From positions 46,549,501 through 46,613,500 of the forward strand of contig NC_065886.2 in the NCBI RefSeq assembly GCF_932274485.2: a stretch of DNA of 64,000 nt. The letters run 5' to 3'. The DNA is from Patella vulgata (Eukaryota; Mollusca; Gastropoda; Patellidae). Shown in pieces: positions 21,801-31,304 of this stretch; within the stretch, counting starts at the first letter, position 1, and the number at the start of each line of letters is the position of its first letter. Both the position numbers and the translations under genes were made by a program. The notes beneath the pieces are model-generated. The model saw only the letters and a program-made list of their open reading frames with translations, was not told the origin of the DNA and did no database searches.

Positions 21801-23594
21801 ATTGGTTAGCCAACTTGAAGAAAAAGAAGTCGGTCAAAGATGAAACATCTCCGACGGAAGAAGTCAAGACAGTTGTACCTGAAAAAGTAGAAGTGAAGAA
21901 AGCCGAGAGTCCAGTTAAGCCTCTTACATATGTGAAAACATCTTCTGTGGTTAACGGCAAATCTACAACTAAACCAACAGAGACAAAACCCTTGGAGACG
22001 TCTAGCGATAAAACTGAAACAGACAGTAAAAAGACGACACTGTCTGCTACTACAGATCCCAAAACTACATCTTTTGGTGGTAGTAAAGTTTCTAGTATCA
22101 ATACGCAACATGCTAAAATAAATACCAGCAACACTAAAGTGGAAACTAAAGTAGTAACTTCCTCTATTTCAAGTACAACACCCAGTGCTGCAAAGTCATC
22201 TATAGCAGATCGAATAAGTAGCTTAAAAGGTACGCCTGCAAGTGAAACACCAAAATCTGCACCAGAAAAAAATGTGACAACTAAACCAGTAGCAGAAAAA
22301 AGTGTCACACCAAAACCAGAACCAGAAAAAAGTGTTACACCAAAGCCAGAACCAGAAAAAAGTGTAGCACTAAAGCCAACATCAGAAAAGAATGGAACAA
22401 CACCAGTGTCAACTAAACCCATGTCTACAATAGCTTCCCGTTTTACTCCTACTGTGTCTTCTATATCCACAGCTTCCAAATTTACTCCTTCAGTACCTTC
22501 CACAAAATCAGCAGTCAGTCGAACAATTAGTATTCCCACTTCAAGTAAAGCTGCAGATATAACCAGTAATACCAAACCAGTCATCAGTCAGACTGGCGCA
22601 AAACCTCAAACGGTCAGTCAAATTAAACCAGTATCCACAGCTACATCTAAAATGACATCTGCTACTACTAAAAATGGATCAACAACAGCAAAAGAAACAA
22701 GTACATCGGCAACACCAACTTCTGATGTTCCAAACTGGAGAAGAAATTTGGGTCAGAAAAAGTCAGAATCAAGTAGCACTGTTGCTCCAGTATCAAATTT
22801 CGCACCAGTGAAAATAGAGTTGATAGAAAATTCTGCTCCATCAACTAAACCAGAGAAGAAAGTAGAAATTAAGGTTAGTGTTTGGAGGGTATTTAAACTT
22901 GTTTGCTGATTGTCATTTATTAAATCTATATTTGATGTTAAGAACCCCCGAAGCAGAAACTTATGTAATATTCCGCCACCCTCCAGGATTATTTTTTATG
23001 TTGATCTTGTTGACCGATATGATCAACCATATATAAGTTATTGAGCTACTTCAAAGCATAGCATAATAGCATATCTTACAAGTACTTAGTGTTGATTCCA
23101 TAGCCAGCCGGTCTAAATCAGTCGGCATCCAATTCTAAAAGCTAGGTAATTATTATTTGTTTATAAAGCCGGACCCATTATTTAATGCCATGTTACAGAG
23201 AAATTATGCAGACCTGACAAACAACTAATAATAACTGCAGGAGGACCACTCCATACATAATTAAAATCCTTAAAACAAAGGCGCTGACATACAATATACA
23301 CAGACATCGCAAGCAATATATATCAGATCAAGAAATTCCAAAGTCACATTCAGGGGAGATAACCTAGCATTTAATTTCTGTTTTTAGATTGAAATAATTA
23401 GACCGTTGTATTTTATATTTTATCATCATAAATTTAATACATATAAATTAAATTGTTGGGATTTTTTTTATCTACAGAATTCAGGTTCAACAGAGAGTGA
23501 ACTGGCAGCTGAAAAATGGTCAGATAATGCCAACAATAGAAAATCCAAGGTCTTGGATATGGTGAAAAACTTTCAAAAACTAGAAGTCACATGA
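8259..23594 (+). CDS. CRACD: CRACD/KIAA1211-like actin regulator (DUF4592 family), 5'-partial, 8 exons
   Basis: CRACD proteins inhibit actin capping protein and so regulate actin filament growth in the cytoplasm (family knowledge). Eight exons join in one frame (8259-8400, 9970-10095, 10502-10582, 13938-14016, 18252-18376, 20439-20517, 21030-22873, 23478-23594), giving 863 residues counted from the first whole codon at 8260; the first base completes a split codon, so at least one exon lies upstream. Residues 10-19, TRSISEDSVF, resemble the TRAFSHDSIF block I recall from vertebrate CRACD. Residues 167-183, KLNISKNRRSRAPSRKK (K166 onward), resemble a capping-protein-interaction motif. Residues 212-825 are a Ser/Thr/Lys/Pro-rich, probably disordered region with P-x-W-x-x-N-L-x-x-K-K at 467-477 and 778-788. 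The C-terminus is Lys-rich and ends LDMVKNFQKLEVT. All introns are GT-AG. The DUF4592 assignment is from memory of the family; the exon structure is seen directly. CRACD versus CRACDL cannot be separated here. Confidence 0.8.
8401..9969 (+). other. CRACD-like intron
   Basis: 1,569-bp GT-AG intron, AT-rich, with no repeat or gene that I recognise. Confidence 0.7.
9970..10095 (+). CDS. CRACD: CRACD-like exon b
   Basis: 42 codons, phase 0 at both ends, between 'ctattacag' and 'gttagt'. It encodes AELFAKLKSRQSVCS, an acidic DDDD run, and a Pro-rich stretch ending ADIIMGGGLK. Confidence 0.8.
10502..10582 (+). CDS. CRACD: CRACD-like exon c
   Basis: 27 codons, phase 0 at both ends, between 'tttgattgcag' and 'gttagc'. 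It encodes PLPVSGKSMSRESETS and an acidic end, SEDGSDNDE. It is Ser/Glu-rich and probably a phosphorylated linker. Confidence 0.78.
11510..11632. repeat. Long hairpin (inverted repeat with GC-rich loop)
   Basis: Left arm 'ttagcacac..accgaggtgt' + 'atcggtgaatatcaggaca' at 11510-11556; right arm 'tgtcctgatattcaccgata' + 'caccgaggaaaggtgctaa' at 11594-11632. The roughly 45-bp arms are almost perfectly complementary and the loop 'ggggcccagccgaggcggct' is GC-rich. This looks like the snap-back end of a DNA transposon or a foldback element, not a gene. Confidence 0.85.
12409..12482. repeat. Hairpin, about 34-bp arms
   Basis: 'gtataaaagtatccgtgtac' + 'cagaaatg' is mirrored by 'catttctgatacacagatac' + 'ttttatgc' across a short loop. 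The hairpin is imperfect. It could be a foldback element or a structured transcript; nothing distinguishes these. Confidence 0.75.
12857..13056 (+). mobile_element. SINE-A copy, old
   Basis: Keeps 'cataaggtctgtcattga', 'ccactgctaaagacccctat', 'cctagtttgtat' and a decayed (TC) tail. The tRNA-like head is truncated. It abuts a SINE-B copy. Confidence 0.75.
13058..13410 (+). mobile_element. SINE-B copy, best preserved
   Basis: tRNA-like head with B-box 'gggtgttcgatccctg', then 'tttccagcatggtttcccct', 'gacagctgtctagtcgttcg', 'gtaaaagatcccttggcagt', 'gggcaaaatttccctcatag' and the shared 3' block 'tcttcattagcccagg' with 'gagcagaacagtagga'. This copy was used to recognise the other family members. 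Confidence 0.8.
13938..14016 (+). CDS. CRACD: CRACD-like exon d
   Basis: 79 bp, acceptor 'atttttaag', donor 'gtatgt'. It encodes EDAFDREWKSSVAAV through KSPAK and ends with one base of a split Glu codon. An alternative AG three bases downstream would drop one Glu without changing frame. Confidence 0.78.
14081..14180 (+). mobile_element. Modular hairpin-element fragment (repeat C)
   Basis: 'cccacattgaaatgtgg' hairpin followed by 'gtataatgttgtcaccctgtcc', the same start as the copies at 24420 and 27421. Confidence 0.6.
15530..15828 (+). mobile_element. SINE-A copy, 5'-truncated, with target duplication
   Basis: Body 15542-15816 with a long (TC)n tail. A 12-bp target duplication, 'tcattcctggag', lies at 15530-15541 and 15817-15828. 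The head lacks its first bases, consistent with incomplete reverse transcription. Confidence 0.88.
16288..16515 (+). mobile_element. Repeat C copy, single module
   Basis: Contains 'tgtatattgttgtcgcccctgt', 'aattttgataaaacttaaaa', 'cccaaagatctggg' and 'ggattatggccccttattgt', each matching the modules at 27421-27860. Confidence 0.75.
17162..17448. mobile_element. MITE-D, about 290 bp with 38-bp inverted ends
   Basis: Left 'atatatggatgtaattactt' + 'ctctgttatttaataa' (from 17162) is the reverse complement of right 'ttattaaataacagagaagt' + 'atttattatatccatatat' (to 17448), with few mismatches and about 200 bp of unrelated centre. No coding capacity. The superfamily is not determined. Confidence 0.75.
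17917..18221 (+). mobile_element. SINE-A copy, nearly intact, with 13-bp target duplication
   Basis: Body 17930-18208, flanked by 'tcaactgttatta' at 17917-17929 and 18209-18221. It differs from the 3417 copy at only a handful of positions. It sits just 30 bases upstream of the CRACD-like exon at 18252, so it has entered the branch-point/acceptor side of the intron. Confidence 0.92.
18252..18376 (+). CDS. CRACD: CRACD-like exon e, with CPI-like motif
   Basis: 125 bp between 'ctttacag' and 'gtaaat'. It completes the split Glu and adds 41 codons. The end of the exon encodes L-N-I-S-K-N-R-R-S-R-A-P-S-R-K-K. This lines up with the capping-protein-interaction consensus LxHxTxxRPKxxxRR at the basic positions, while the H, T and first P are replaced. 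CRACD is known to bind capping protein through such a basic motif, so this is probably its functional core. Confidence 0.8.
18879..19263 (-). mobile_element. MITE-B copy, both ends present
   Basis: TTAA-edged, 385 bp. Left 'ttaaagatacattatgtaag'; right 'agctcttgcataatgtatgt' then ttaa. Ends are inverted ('acattatgNaaga'). Internal blocks 'aaaatttcattcaaatta' and 'agttgattatggactggata' are shared with the other copies. Confidence 0.85.
19622..19800 (-). mobile_element. MITE-B fragment
   Basis: 'gcactatataagatttagat' through 'tctgagcaaagttatgaatg' matches the left half of MITE-B copies; the other half is absent. Confidence 0.5.
20439..20517 (+). CDS. CRACD: CRACD-like exon f
   Basis: 79 bp between a strong polypyrimidine acceptor 'ttttttttacag' and donor 'gtaagt'. 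It encodes DKSAKTLPGVKEESPTK through IFSE plus one base of a split Glu codon, in phase with the long exon that follows. Confidence 0.78.
20518..21029 (+). other. CRACD-like intron, 0.5 kb
   Basis: Short GT-AG intron with donor 'gtaagt'; nothing recognisable inside. Confidence 0.7.
21030..22873 (+). CDS. CRACD: CRACD-like exon g, giant disordered exon
   Basis: 1,844 bp, the largest open stretch in the window, between 'tcttttcag' and 'gttagt'. It completes the split Glu and adds 614 codons, almost entirely Ser, Thr, Lys, Pro, Val and Glu, so it should be intrinsically disordered. A 10-residue repeat (variants of PEKSVTPKPE) lies around 22258-22390. Two tryptophan motifs, PDWLANLKKKK (21797-21829) and PNWRRNLGQKK (22730-22762), share P-x-W-x-x-N-L-x-x-K-K. 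The frame stays open 36 bases past the donor to 22909, so retention of the intron would give a short alternative C-terminus. A 268-codon antisense open frame here is only a shadow of the biased codon use. Confidence 0.85.
22874..23477 (+). other. Last CRACD-like intron, 0.6 kb
   Basis: GT-AG intron between the giant exon and the terminal exon; nothing recognisable inside. Confidence 0.7.
23478..23594 (+). CDS. CRACD: CRACD-like terminal coding exon
   Basis: Acceptor 'tttatctacag'; 38 codons and a TGA stop at 23592-23594. It encodes NSGSTESELAAEKW, then a basic stretch ending KVLDMVKNFQKLEVT, a likely short amphipathic helix. It is in phase 0 with the giant exon. Confidence 0.82.
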   Translation, partial: NSGSTESELAAEKWSDNANNRKSKVLDMVKNFQKLEVT

Positions 23595-24419
23595 ATGTAA
23601 TTCTTGTAGCCAAAATGTGGACAGTGTTAGTTTAAACTATGTGGATTACTTGAATGTGGGATTCTCTTAGTTTGTTATTTTATCAAATATTTTAGAATTA
23701 AATTATATTTTAATTGATGATTTAATCTAAATATGAAGTAATCATCCATCTGTTTTAACAATACAGTATTTAAAAAAAACAACAAAAAAAACGATTCAAT
23801 TTATATGCACTAATGTACTTATCTGAAATTATTCGTTTATATGAATGTACACAAATTAATTTGGTTTAAAAACACTTGTTTAACCTTCAAACAATGTTAA
23901 AGACAATACCGTACTATTACAACTCTTCTAAAATATGTATATCGTTGACTCTTCTCTGTTCATATCCACCAGATGCTAGAACTATTTGAAATTTAGCTGC
24001 TTGTATTTTGTTTTCATATTTACTGCATTCAAAGTGGATATTTACATAGAATATTAGGCCAGGCATTGTTATAATTTAAATCAGTAAATTTATAAACTAG
24101 ATTAAGATATAGACAGTCATATTGTCTTCCTTATATATATTCTACCTATATTTAATACCTTATATATCAATTTAGTGTTTAATCATAGTTCAATGGTAGA
24201 TGTCATATATAGTGCAATTGTAGTTGACTGACTAAAATCCTTGGTTAAAAAGAATTACGTTCATTTTAATTATTGAACATGGATACAGTAATTTATTGTT
24301 GCTTTATATAGAATCATTCAGTGGGTCTGTTTAATAATCTGTTAATCCACATCATGGTAAATATGAGTTATATGTTTAATATGTTGTATCATATCATATT
24401 TAAAAATTCTCATTTTTAT

Positions 24420-24500
24420 ATTCCCACATTGAAATGTGGTTGTATATTGTCGTCATGTCCTGAGTTATAGCCCTTGATCGACTATCTGAAGGCTAAAATT
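24420..24500 (+). mobile_element. Repeat C fragment
   Basis: 'ttcccacattgaaatgtgg' hairpin and 'ttgtatattgtcgtcatgtcc', as at the start of the 27421 element. Only the first part survives. Confidence 0.6.
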
Positions 24501-25855
24501 GTCATCCGATTGACTTGGGAGTTTATAAACAAACTGAAACTGCTAAAGTTATCACCTAATTACCGGTACTGGTAAATATTTTGTATGATAAAGAAGTAGA
24601 AGCCAACTGAGCTACAGTGGGCATGTTTGTGGCCTGGCAACCTTTCTTATTTACCTTCAATTGACAATCTTGAATAAAGCTGTTAACATTTGATATTATT
24701 TTCAATTATTCAAACTTTAAACATTTTTTTCTGGGGTTAAAGTGTTTGTGGATTATAAGGTTAATACAGACTCATGATGTGTAATTAGAATATTTATTTA
24801 CTATATAACAATAGATATATTACATACTTATTATAATCACATTCCTTTGTTGTTATTATACATTTCTGTTTATTTCTGTGTGTATATCATTATATCTAGG
24901 TAGATTTAGTTATTGTTAAGTTAAAACAATTGCTCAATGTTGTTCACAGTAACTTAGACTAGCATGTAACTATCTAGCTGTATTCTTATCTATATCTATA
25001 TATATATATATATATATTATATTTTAAAGAGTATATGTCTACACTGTTATTATCTGTTATCAATCATTTGTAGTCTTTTTTTATTTAATTCTCAAATACA
25101 TTTAACATTCCATTGAAAATAACGAATAGCAAGAAGTGCATAAGAATTGATTCACATGGCATAAGTCCATTCAGCCTAACAACTACTCCATTGACATTCC
25201 AGAAACATTAAACATACTTATTTTATGTTTAAGATAAATTGTATTTTGTCTGTAAAATGTCAACATGCAGCGATTGTGAAGGCAGTGGCTGAGGAAATAT
25301 ATATAGATGATAACTTTCAAATTATTTGAGAATTTGAATGCTTAATATGATTGGACATATTTCTCAAGATAGATAAAACAATGATAGGCTAGCTACGTTT
25401 CTTTAAAAAACATTTCTTAACAGTATTTTATCATTCTTATATTAAATAAGCATAGCCAGGTTTTGTGTTCTCTAACTTATAATTTCATACTTTGTGGGGA
25501 GAATGTAGTCAATCTTGATTTATTAATATATTTCATTGAATTTATTTCTATGATGTTAAATATTGTTATGTGCAATTACTAAACTAAGTTAATCAACAAC
25601 AGATTATCATCAGAAAAATTCATTTGTGATAACTGTATAAAGTAGAATTCAGAGTGTTTTAATTAATGAATAAATATTTAAAGTAGTGCAATATAAATAA
25701 AATACATCTAATTTCTTTTTGTTAAATATTAGTTAATTCTTGCTTTTCTTTTAAATTTAACATAGCAGAAATAGTTAATACGTGCTTCCATTTGTAATTT
25801 AATAAGCTTATACAAGTAGTAATTTAGTAACTATCAGAATGTGTTCAACTGTATA

Positions 25856-25861
25856 AATAAA
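25856..25861 (+). terminator. Candidate distal poly(A) signal of the CRACD-like gene
   Basis: AATAAA about 2.26 kb after the stop, with a GT-rich element 25-45 bases downstream. AATAAA is common by chance in DNA this AT-rich, so this is a moderate call. Confidence 0.35.
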
Positions 25862-27420
25862 GAAATTAACAAGTTTACATGTAATTTGTGTTTTGGGTTG
25901 CTTCTTAACACTTTAACCAAGTTTAGTTTATATGTATAATTCAGCATTATATGATTATTTATTTTAGTTATTTAGGAAGTTAAAATATTCAATACTAATG
26001 ATGTTAACTGTATTATTAACTGGAGATTTTTATGCTAGAAAATATACCGCAGCTATTTCTTATGTTTGGGAAGGATGTCTAAAATTATTTATTAAATTAG
26101 GTTTTTACTTCGTGGTGCTAGCATCATACAGGGTTTAATCACTGCTTGCGATCTCTTATTTCTTCTTGTGGACAGTTAGTTTGTGATCAGAATCAGCTAT
26201 TCATGGTCGCAAGTTTTTGTTGGAACTACAGGGTTGTCTTAGCACTGTCTGTATTGACAAACTGGTACTTAAAATTTATTTTAGCGTTTTAGAAATTGAA
26301 AAATATTGTTTATCTTGAAACATTAACCTGTCCATTTCATGAAGATTAATTATGGGTGTAATCAGTTCATTGTAAAGGATATTTTTATCAGATTTATTTT
26401 CCCTTCTGTAACTGTCTGAATATTTGATTGTTTTTAGTTAATTCTGTGCTTTCAGTATTGTTATAGTTAGTATTTTGTTAGTTCCTGTTGTTATTTTATT
26501 TACTATATATATATATATATGTCTTATTTCTATGTGTGTATATTATAGAAACTCTGTATATAAACTTCTGTATATATATCCATGTTAATTATTATCTGTT
26601 TTCTGTTGTAAATATTTCATTATGTATATGTTTGTAATCATTGGTATGGAATAGTTGCTTATTTAACTTGATCCGTTAACTGTGAACGCTGTGTGCAAGA
26701 TTCTAAATCTGAAATAATTGCAACTCAAAATACAGATTAAAGTTTAGTTTTTTGGCTACTACTTTTGTATAGGCATTCTGGTAGTTAAATTGAAAATGTG
26801 ATTATTTTTATATTTTTAAGGAATGATGTCTAATGTAAATTTATGTCTTGAGCGTGCCTTCGTGGAATGAATTTCTATTTTAAGAACATAGATGCATGCT
26901 GATGAACAGAATGAAAGATTTATTTTTGTATTGGGGATCAGATTTTCTGGATTTGTTTTAAGTTTCTTGAAATAATTAGAAGAGAGATATGGTGGCCATA
27001 TTTGACATTTGTTTTTAATCTGGACCAAAATAAATGTTTCCCTGTCCGCATACATACATTGTGGGCAACATAAAATGTTTTTGATAACTTTATGTAACCT
27101 TAATTATTGTTAAACCCTTATTTTAATTTGTATGTGCTTTTATTTGTAACATTCCATACATGTTTTCTTGTTAATGTATTGTTGCCTTCTATACACATGT
27201 AAATCCAATAATATTAATATTCATCATTAAAATTGTCATTCATGAAAAAATGTCTTGATTTATATTGTTTTTTCTTCAAAAACAAATCGATCATTTTACA
27301 AGTGGACAGGCAAGGAATCGATCATTACAAGTCCATCCGTCTTCAATTACAAGTGGACAGGCAAGGAATGTAGAAAAAATATTTTGGAAAACTGGTAGCA
27401 TCGGATTGCATTTTTTTTTA

Positions 27421-27860
27421 TACGCCCACATTTTATGTGGGCGTATATTGTCGTTGCTCCTGTCCATCCGTCTTCAATTTGCTTGTGGACACTCCACAGG
27501 TCACAATTCTTATCCGATTTTGACAAAACTTGAAATATAGGTTTATCTCCAAAAGATCTTGGTTCCTTTCGATATTGGCATGTATCTGATCGAAACTTCA
27601 TGGATTATGGCCCCTGATTGTACAAAAACTCATGTTTTTAGCATTTGGTCACTCTAGAGATCACAGTTTTCATCCGATTTTGATGAAACTTGAAATGCAT
27701 GTTTATAACCCAAAGATCTTGGTTAATGTCGATATTTGGGCATATCAGATCGTAACTTCCTGAATTATGACCCCTGATTGTACAAAAAATCACGTTTTTA
27801 GCTTGTGGTCCGGCTAGAGGTCACATTTATTATCTGATTTAATAAAACGTTGAATATATC
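27421..27860 (+). mobile_element. Modular hairpin element with 160-bp tandem modules (repeat C)
   Basis: Opens with an 11-bp-stem hairpin, 'tacgcccacat ttt atgtgggcgta' (27421-27445). The motif 'atc(c/t)gattttgatNaaactt' then recurs at 27511, 27671 and 27831, a period of 160 bp, each followed where complete by 'aaagatcttggtt' and 'ggattatggcccctgattgt'. An end hairpin with about 160-bp tandem modules recalls the pearl/Helentron-associated elements and 160-bp satellites described in bivalves; that link is by structure and from memory, not by alignment. Non-coding. Confidence 0.75.
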
Positions 27861-29884
27861 ACCCTTACACCATTACAGTCATTACCCCAGTTGGTGCAGA
27901 ACAGTAGAAAGTTAAAACTTCATTTCTTCTATTTATAGCAATTCTCTTGGTCTATCACCGTTTGGTCTATAATTAAAGAAGAGTCTTTTAAATTATATTT
28001 TCGTTCAGGTTTTGGTAAATATGCATGATTTGATGCAGAAGGATCAGGAATTAATGATAAACAGACAAGAATTATGGAAATTGCCTACTAAAATGACATA
28101 ACTGCCAATAGATTCATTTGACCCCCCAAGCAAAATGTCAAAATAATCAAGCCCCTTCAATATTTTTATCAGATGATTATGACATGCTGGACTGTTTGGG
28201 GTTCTAAAGATAAAGAAAGATCATTGGAGCATTCAAGAAAATGTTATAGGCCAAGAAATGTCATGGATTTAACATTGAAGTCAATTGAAACAGATTATTT
28301 CCCCATAACATAATATATATACATTTTATATTATGACTGTAAATTTGTGTCAATGTTGTTATCACTCTGATCTAGGTATCAAAATGCAACTGAAAGACCT
28401 TGCCCCTTGGTCCAAATCTCTATGTAACATGGCAGAAATATAATTCTTGGCACTGAAAGTTCAGTAGTTCTATTGGGACCAGAAATAAGCCTGTATTCAG
28501 ATGCTGATGGACAGTCACTAGAAATCCTTAGCAGTAGGAATTCAATGTTTTCTAGGAAAAATTCTGCCCAAACTAGACAATGGTAAGAAATCTAGCATAA
28601 GCAAGCATTATGAAATGATGAAATTATCAACAAAAATAATAAAGATCTGAAAAGTTTGCTGTAGCCTTTTATTGAAGTTGTAACAGGGAGATAACTCTTT
28701 AATATGAAGAGAAAAGTGATTTTATATAATTTGATAATATAATTTTAATGCAGGTTGGTAGAATAAATAGCAATGCATCAGATTGGAAGTGTGTTGAGTA
28801 TATATAATCTCAAATACAAAAATAATCATTCTTTAAATTTATAGGCTACAAGTTGGGAACATATAATGGGTATATCACAAACACAACAATATTAAATTTA
28901 TGTCACAGATAATTGACTAGAACTCTATGCTTAAGATCTTCTAACCATGATGTACATATTACTGTTATACAAGAAATTAATATGCTAAATCATGTGATCT
29001 ATCACCAGTCACATTAATTTAAATACATTTCTGTAACTAACAAACTTAATCCACCAAATCAAATATAGCACCCTTGAAAACCATAAAATAAAATAATCAT
29101 CTATTATGGCTGTGTTCACATTGAGATATTGTGTGGCAAATAATCCATATTCTTAATGTGAAAACTTAGATTGACATTTAAACACTTTGATAAATTGTAG
29201 ACTTATTTCCCACACTATATTAATATGTTACCAATGTGAACACAATCAGGGAATTAATATACCACTATGAAATTTCATTCTCACATTAGCTTCTTTAAAC
29301 TGTTGAAAAAATCATCAAGACATTGGTTTAAGTATTTACTGTTATTTTGTTTGTAACGCGAAAAAAAAGTTTGGGTACATGTGTGTGATTGTGAACACAG
29401 TCTTATATAAACATACAATTTGTATCCATCCCTCAAGGTCCCATTAATTTTATGAAGCATAATAATTTCTTGTCATACCAAACTTACCATTACAAGAATA
29501 TCAAGGGGTTTTTTTTACCCAAAATAAGATAGGTTACATTACTTGTATAAACCTATCAATATAATTGGAAGTCGATCACATAAAGAATTCAATAAAGGCA
29601 AAAGATACAAAAATACTTATAGGTATATAAACATACATCGTACATATATCTTAACAAAGAATTATATATATATATATTTACTATAAACAAGTACCCTAAT
29701 ATCCATTATAGAAGGAGTACCCAAGATATAAAAATAGCAACTGTTTCATCTTTAATGCATAAATTTATCACATAATTTGACTTTTTAAAATATTCAGATC
29801 CGTATTCCAAAATACCATTTAACCATTGAAGCAAATAAATAATTCTTCTATACATATTACATGTATATAACTGAATAAATCATG

Positions 29885-30240
29885 TTTTTACATTATATAG
29901 GTAAATTAAATATTGTTTTCATATTATATAAATACATCAAATATTGTTTTCATATTATATAAATACACGAAGTCTTCTATTCACATTATATAAATCAAGT
30001 CTTCCATTCAAATTATATAAATACATGAAGTCTTCTACTCATGTTATATAAATAAATCAAGTCTTCTATTCATATTATATCAAATACATTAAGTCTTCTA
30101 TTCAAATTATATAATTACATTAAGTCTTCTATTCATATTATATCAAATACATTAAGTCTTCTATTCACATTATATAAATACATGAAGTTTTCTATTCATA
30201 TTATATAAATACATTAAGTCTTCTATTCATATTATATAAT
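29885..30240. repeat. 31-bp minisatellite, about 11 copies
   Basis: The unit 'attatataaatacatgaagt' + 'cttctattcat' is repeated with small length and base variation. The first copies vary as 'aatattgttttcat'. Confidence 0.9.
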
Positions 30241-31088
30241 TAAGTGGGGGAGATCAGGTTTTGGTCATCAACCAAACTTGTTAAACATAACCAAAAACAT
30301 TACTATATCACTGGGCAAACTGTAAACATGTTGAAGTTATCAGACTCTGAACAAAATATATTGTTGCTAGCTGCATATGGTAAAATTATATGTAAACATA
30401 TACATGGTTTTATGTAAAGATCCCACCTGCCCTCTGCACTAACCCTCAGAGTGAAAGTTACTCATGTGATTCTGGCTTCTCTGTCCCTAGTCAAGTCATA
30501 TATATATAACAACTTAGTTATTTTGACAATATAATCTTTTTTGACTGGCTAAGCACTAAAAGCAATCTAATATTATCCAATCAAAGTACTAAAATTTGGA
30601 TGTTATCTTAGTTAAAATTACGTGAAACAGGCCCCAGATCACCATTGGAGGAATTTTGAAAAGTTTAGAAATCACTGAAAGGAATACCAGTTCAAAAATG
30701 GTTGAATTTCATTTCAGTATTTAGAAACAAGTGTATAAGTGTTGGGTATATCTTTTCATGAACCCATTTTAATCTGATTGAATCCAAGTACATAGTTTAT
30801 ATATCTTTAACATTTTGATTTTTTAATTAGATGTCAAATAATCAATTTGAGTACATTTTAAAAGGCATGGAAGATTAGATATTGTCCGAAAGTTGTTAAT
30901 GACCATAAGTAGCTTTAATTAATATCTCTGTCTTTTTGTCATTAAGGATTACATTCAAACAGGTAAAAATATCAAACATTTCTACAACTCATGAACAAAA
31001 ATTATTACACCAGTTGAAATTGTCATTTCAGCCATAAATACTCACAAAAGTCATATAATATATTGAACACACTATAGGCCTTCAGTTT

Positions 31089-31094
31089 TTTATT
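31089..31094 (-). terminator. Poly(A) signal of the GRXCR1-like gene
   Basis: AATAAA on the minus strand only 21 bases after the stop codon, implying a 3' UTR of about 40-50 nt. Other AATAAA sites further along are possible in this AT-rich DNA. Confidence 0.45.
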
Positions 31095-31115
31095 TCAAGT
31101 TATTTTAATATGATA

Positions 31116-31304
31116 TTATTCTTGTTGTTCAGCACACAAATCACATCTCTGGAGTCCATTTTCATCACACTGCATACAACGTAAGGCACAAAATTCTTCG
31201 GTAAAATGATTTCTATGAACTGATTTTTTACTACCATGACATATAAGGCAGGGAACATATCTGTAGCCACCACATTTAACACAATTAGATGTTACAACCA
31301 CTTT
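31116..31304 (-). CDS. GRXCR1: GRXCR1-like terminal exon (four CxxC pairs)
   Basis: 62 codons and TAA (31118-31116) after acceptor 'tgtatttttcag'. CxxC pairs at residues 237, 248, 272 and 283, with PCLICHGSKKSVHRNHFTEE and ENGLQRCDLC, match the vertebrate C-terminus closely. The arrangement resembles a DnaJ-type zinc-binding region. Confidence 0.93.
   Translation of the reverse strand, partial: KVVVTSNCVKCGGYRYVPCLICHGSKKSVHRNHFTEEFCALRCMQCDENGLQRCDLCAEQQE

Larger units (their letters stand above)
23595..25885 (+). other. Probable 3' UTR of the CRACD-like gene
   Basis: AT-rich non-coding DNA directly after the stop. Candidate poly(A) signals AATAAA lie at 24673-24678 and 25856-25861; the second is followed by a GT-rich stretch ('ttgtgttttgggttgctt') as expected downstream of a cleavage site. 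The true end is inferred. The proximal site would give a UTR of about 1.1 kb and the distal one about 2.3 kb. A fragment of the modular hairpin element lies inside at 24420-24500. Confidence 0.4.
25886..31088. other. Intergenic gap between the two convergent genes
   Basis: AT-rich DNA without supportable exons on either strand. It holds the modular element at 27421-27860, related short duplications at 27290-27365 and the 31-bp minisatellite at 29885-30240. Stretches 25886-27260, 27870-29880 and 30250-31088 show nothing else that I recognise. Confidence 0.5.

Noticed and set aside
21778-22584. 268-codon antisense open frame in the CRACD-like giant exon
   Set aside because: It mirrors the Thr/Ser/Lys-biased codons of the real + strand exon; composition is Val/Leu/Ser/Gly low complexity with no family match, and the + strand frame is supported by splice sites on both sides.
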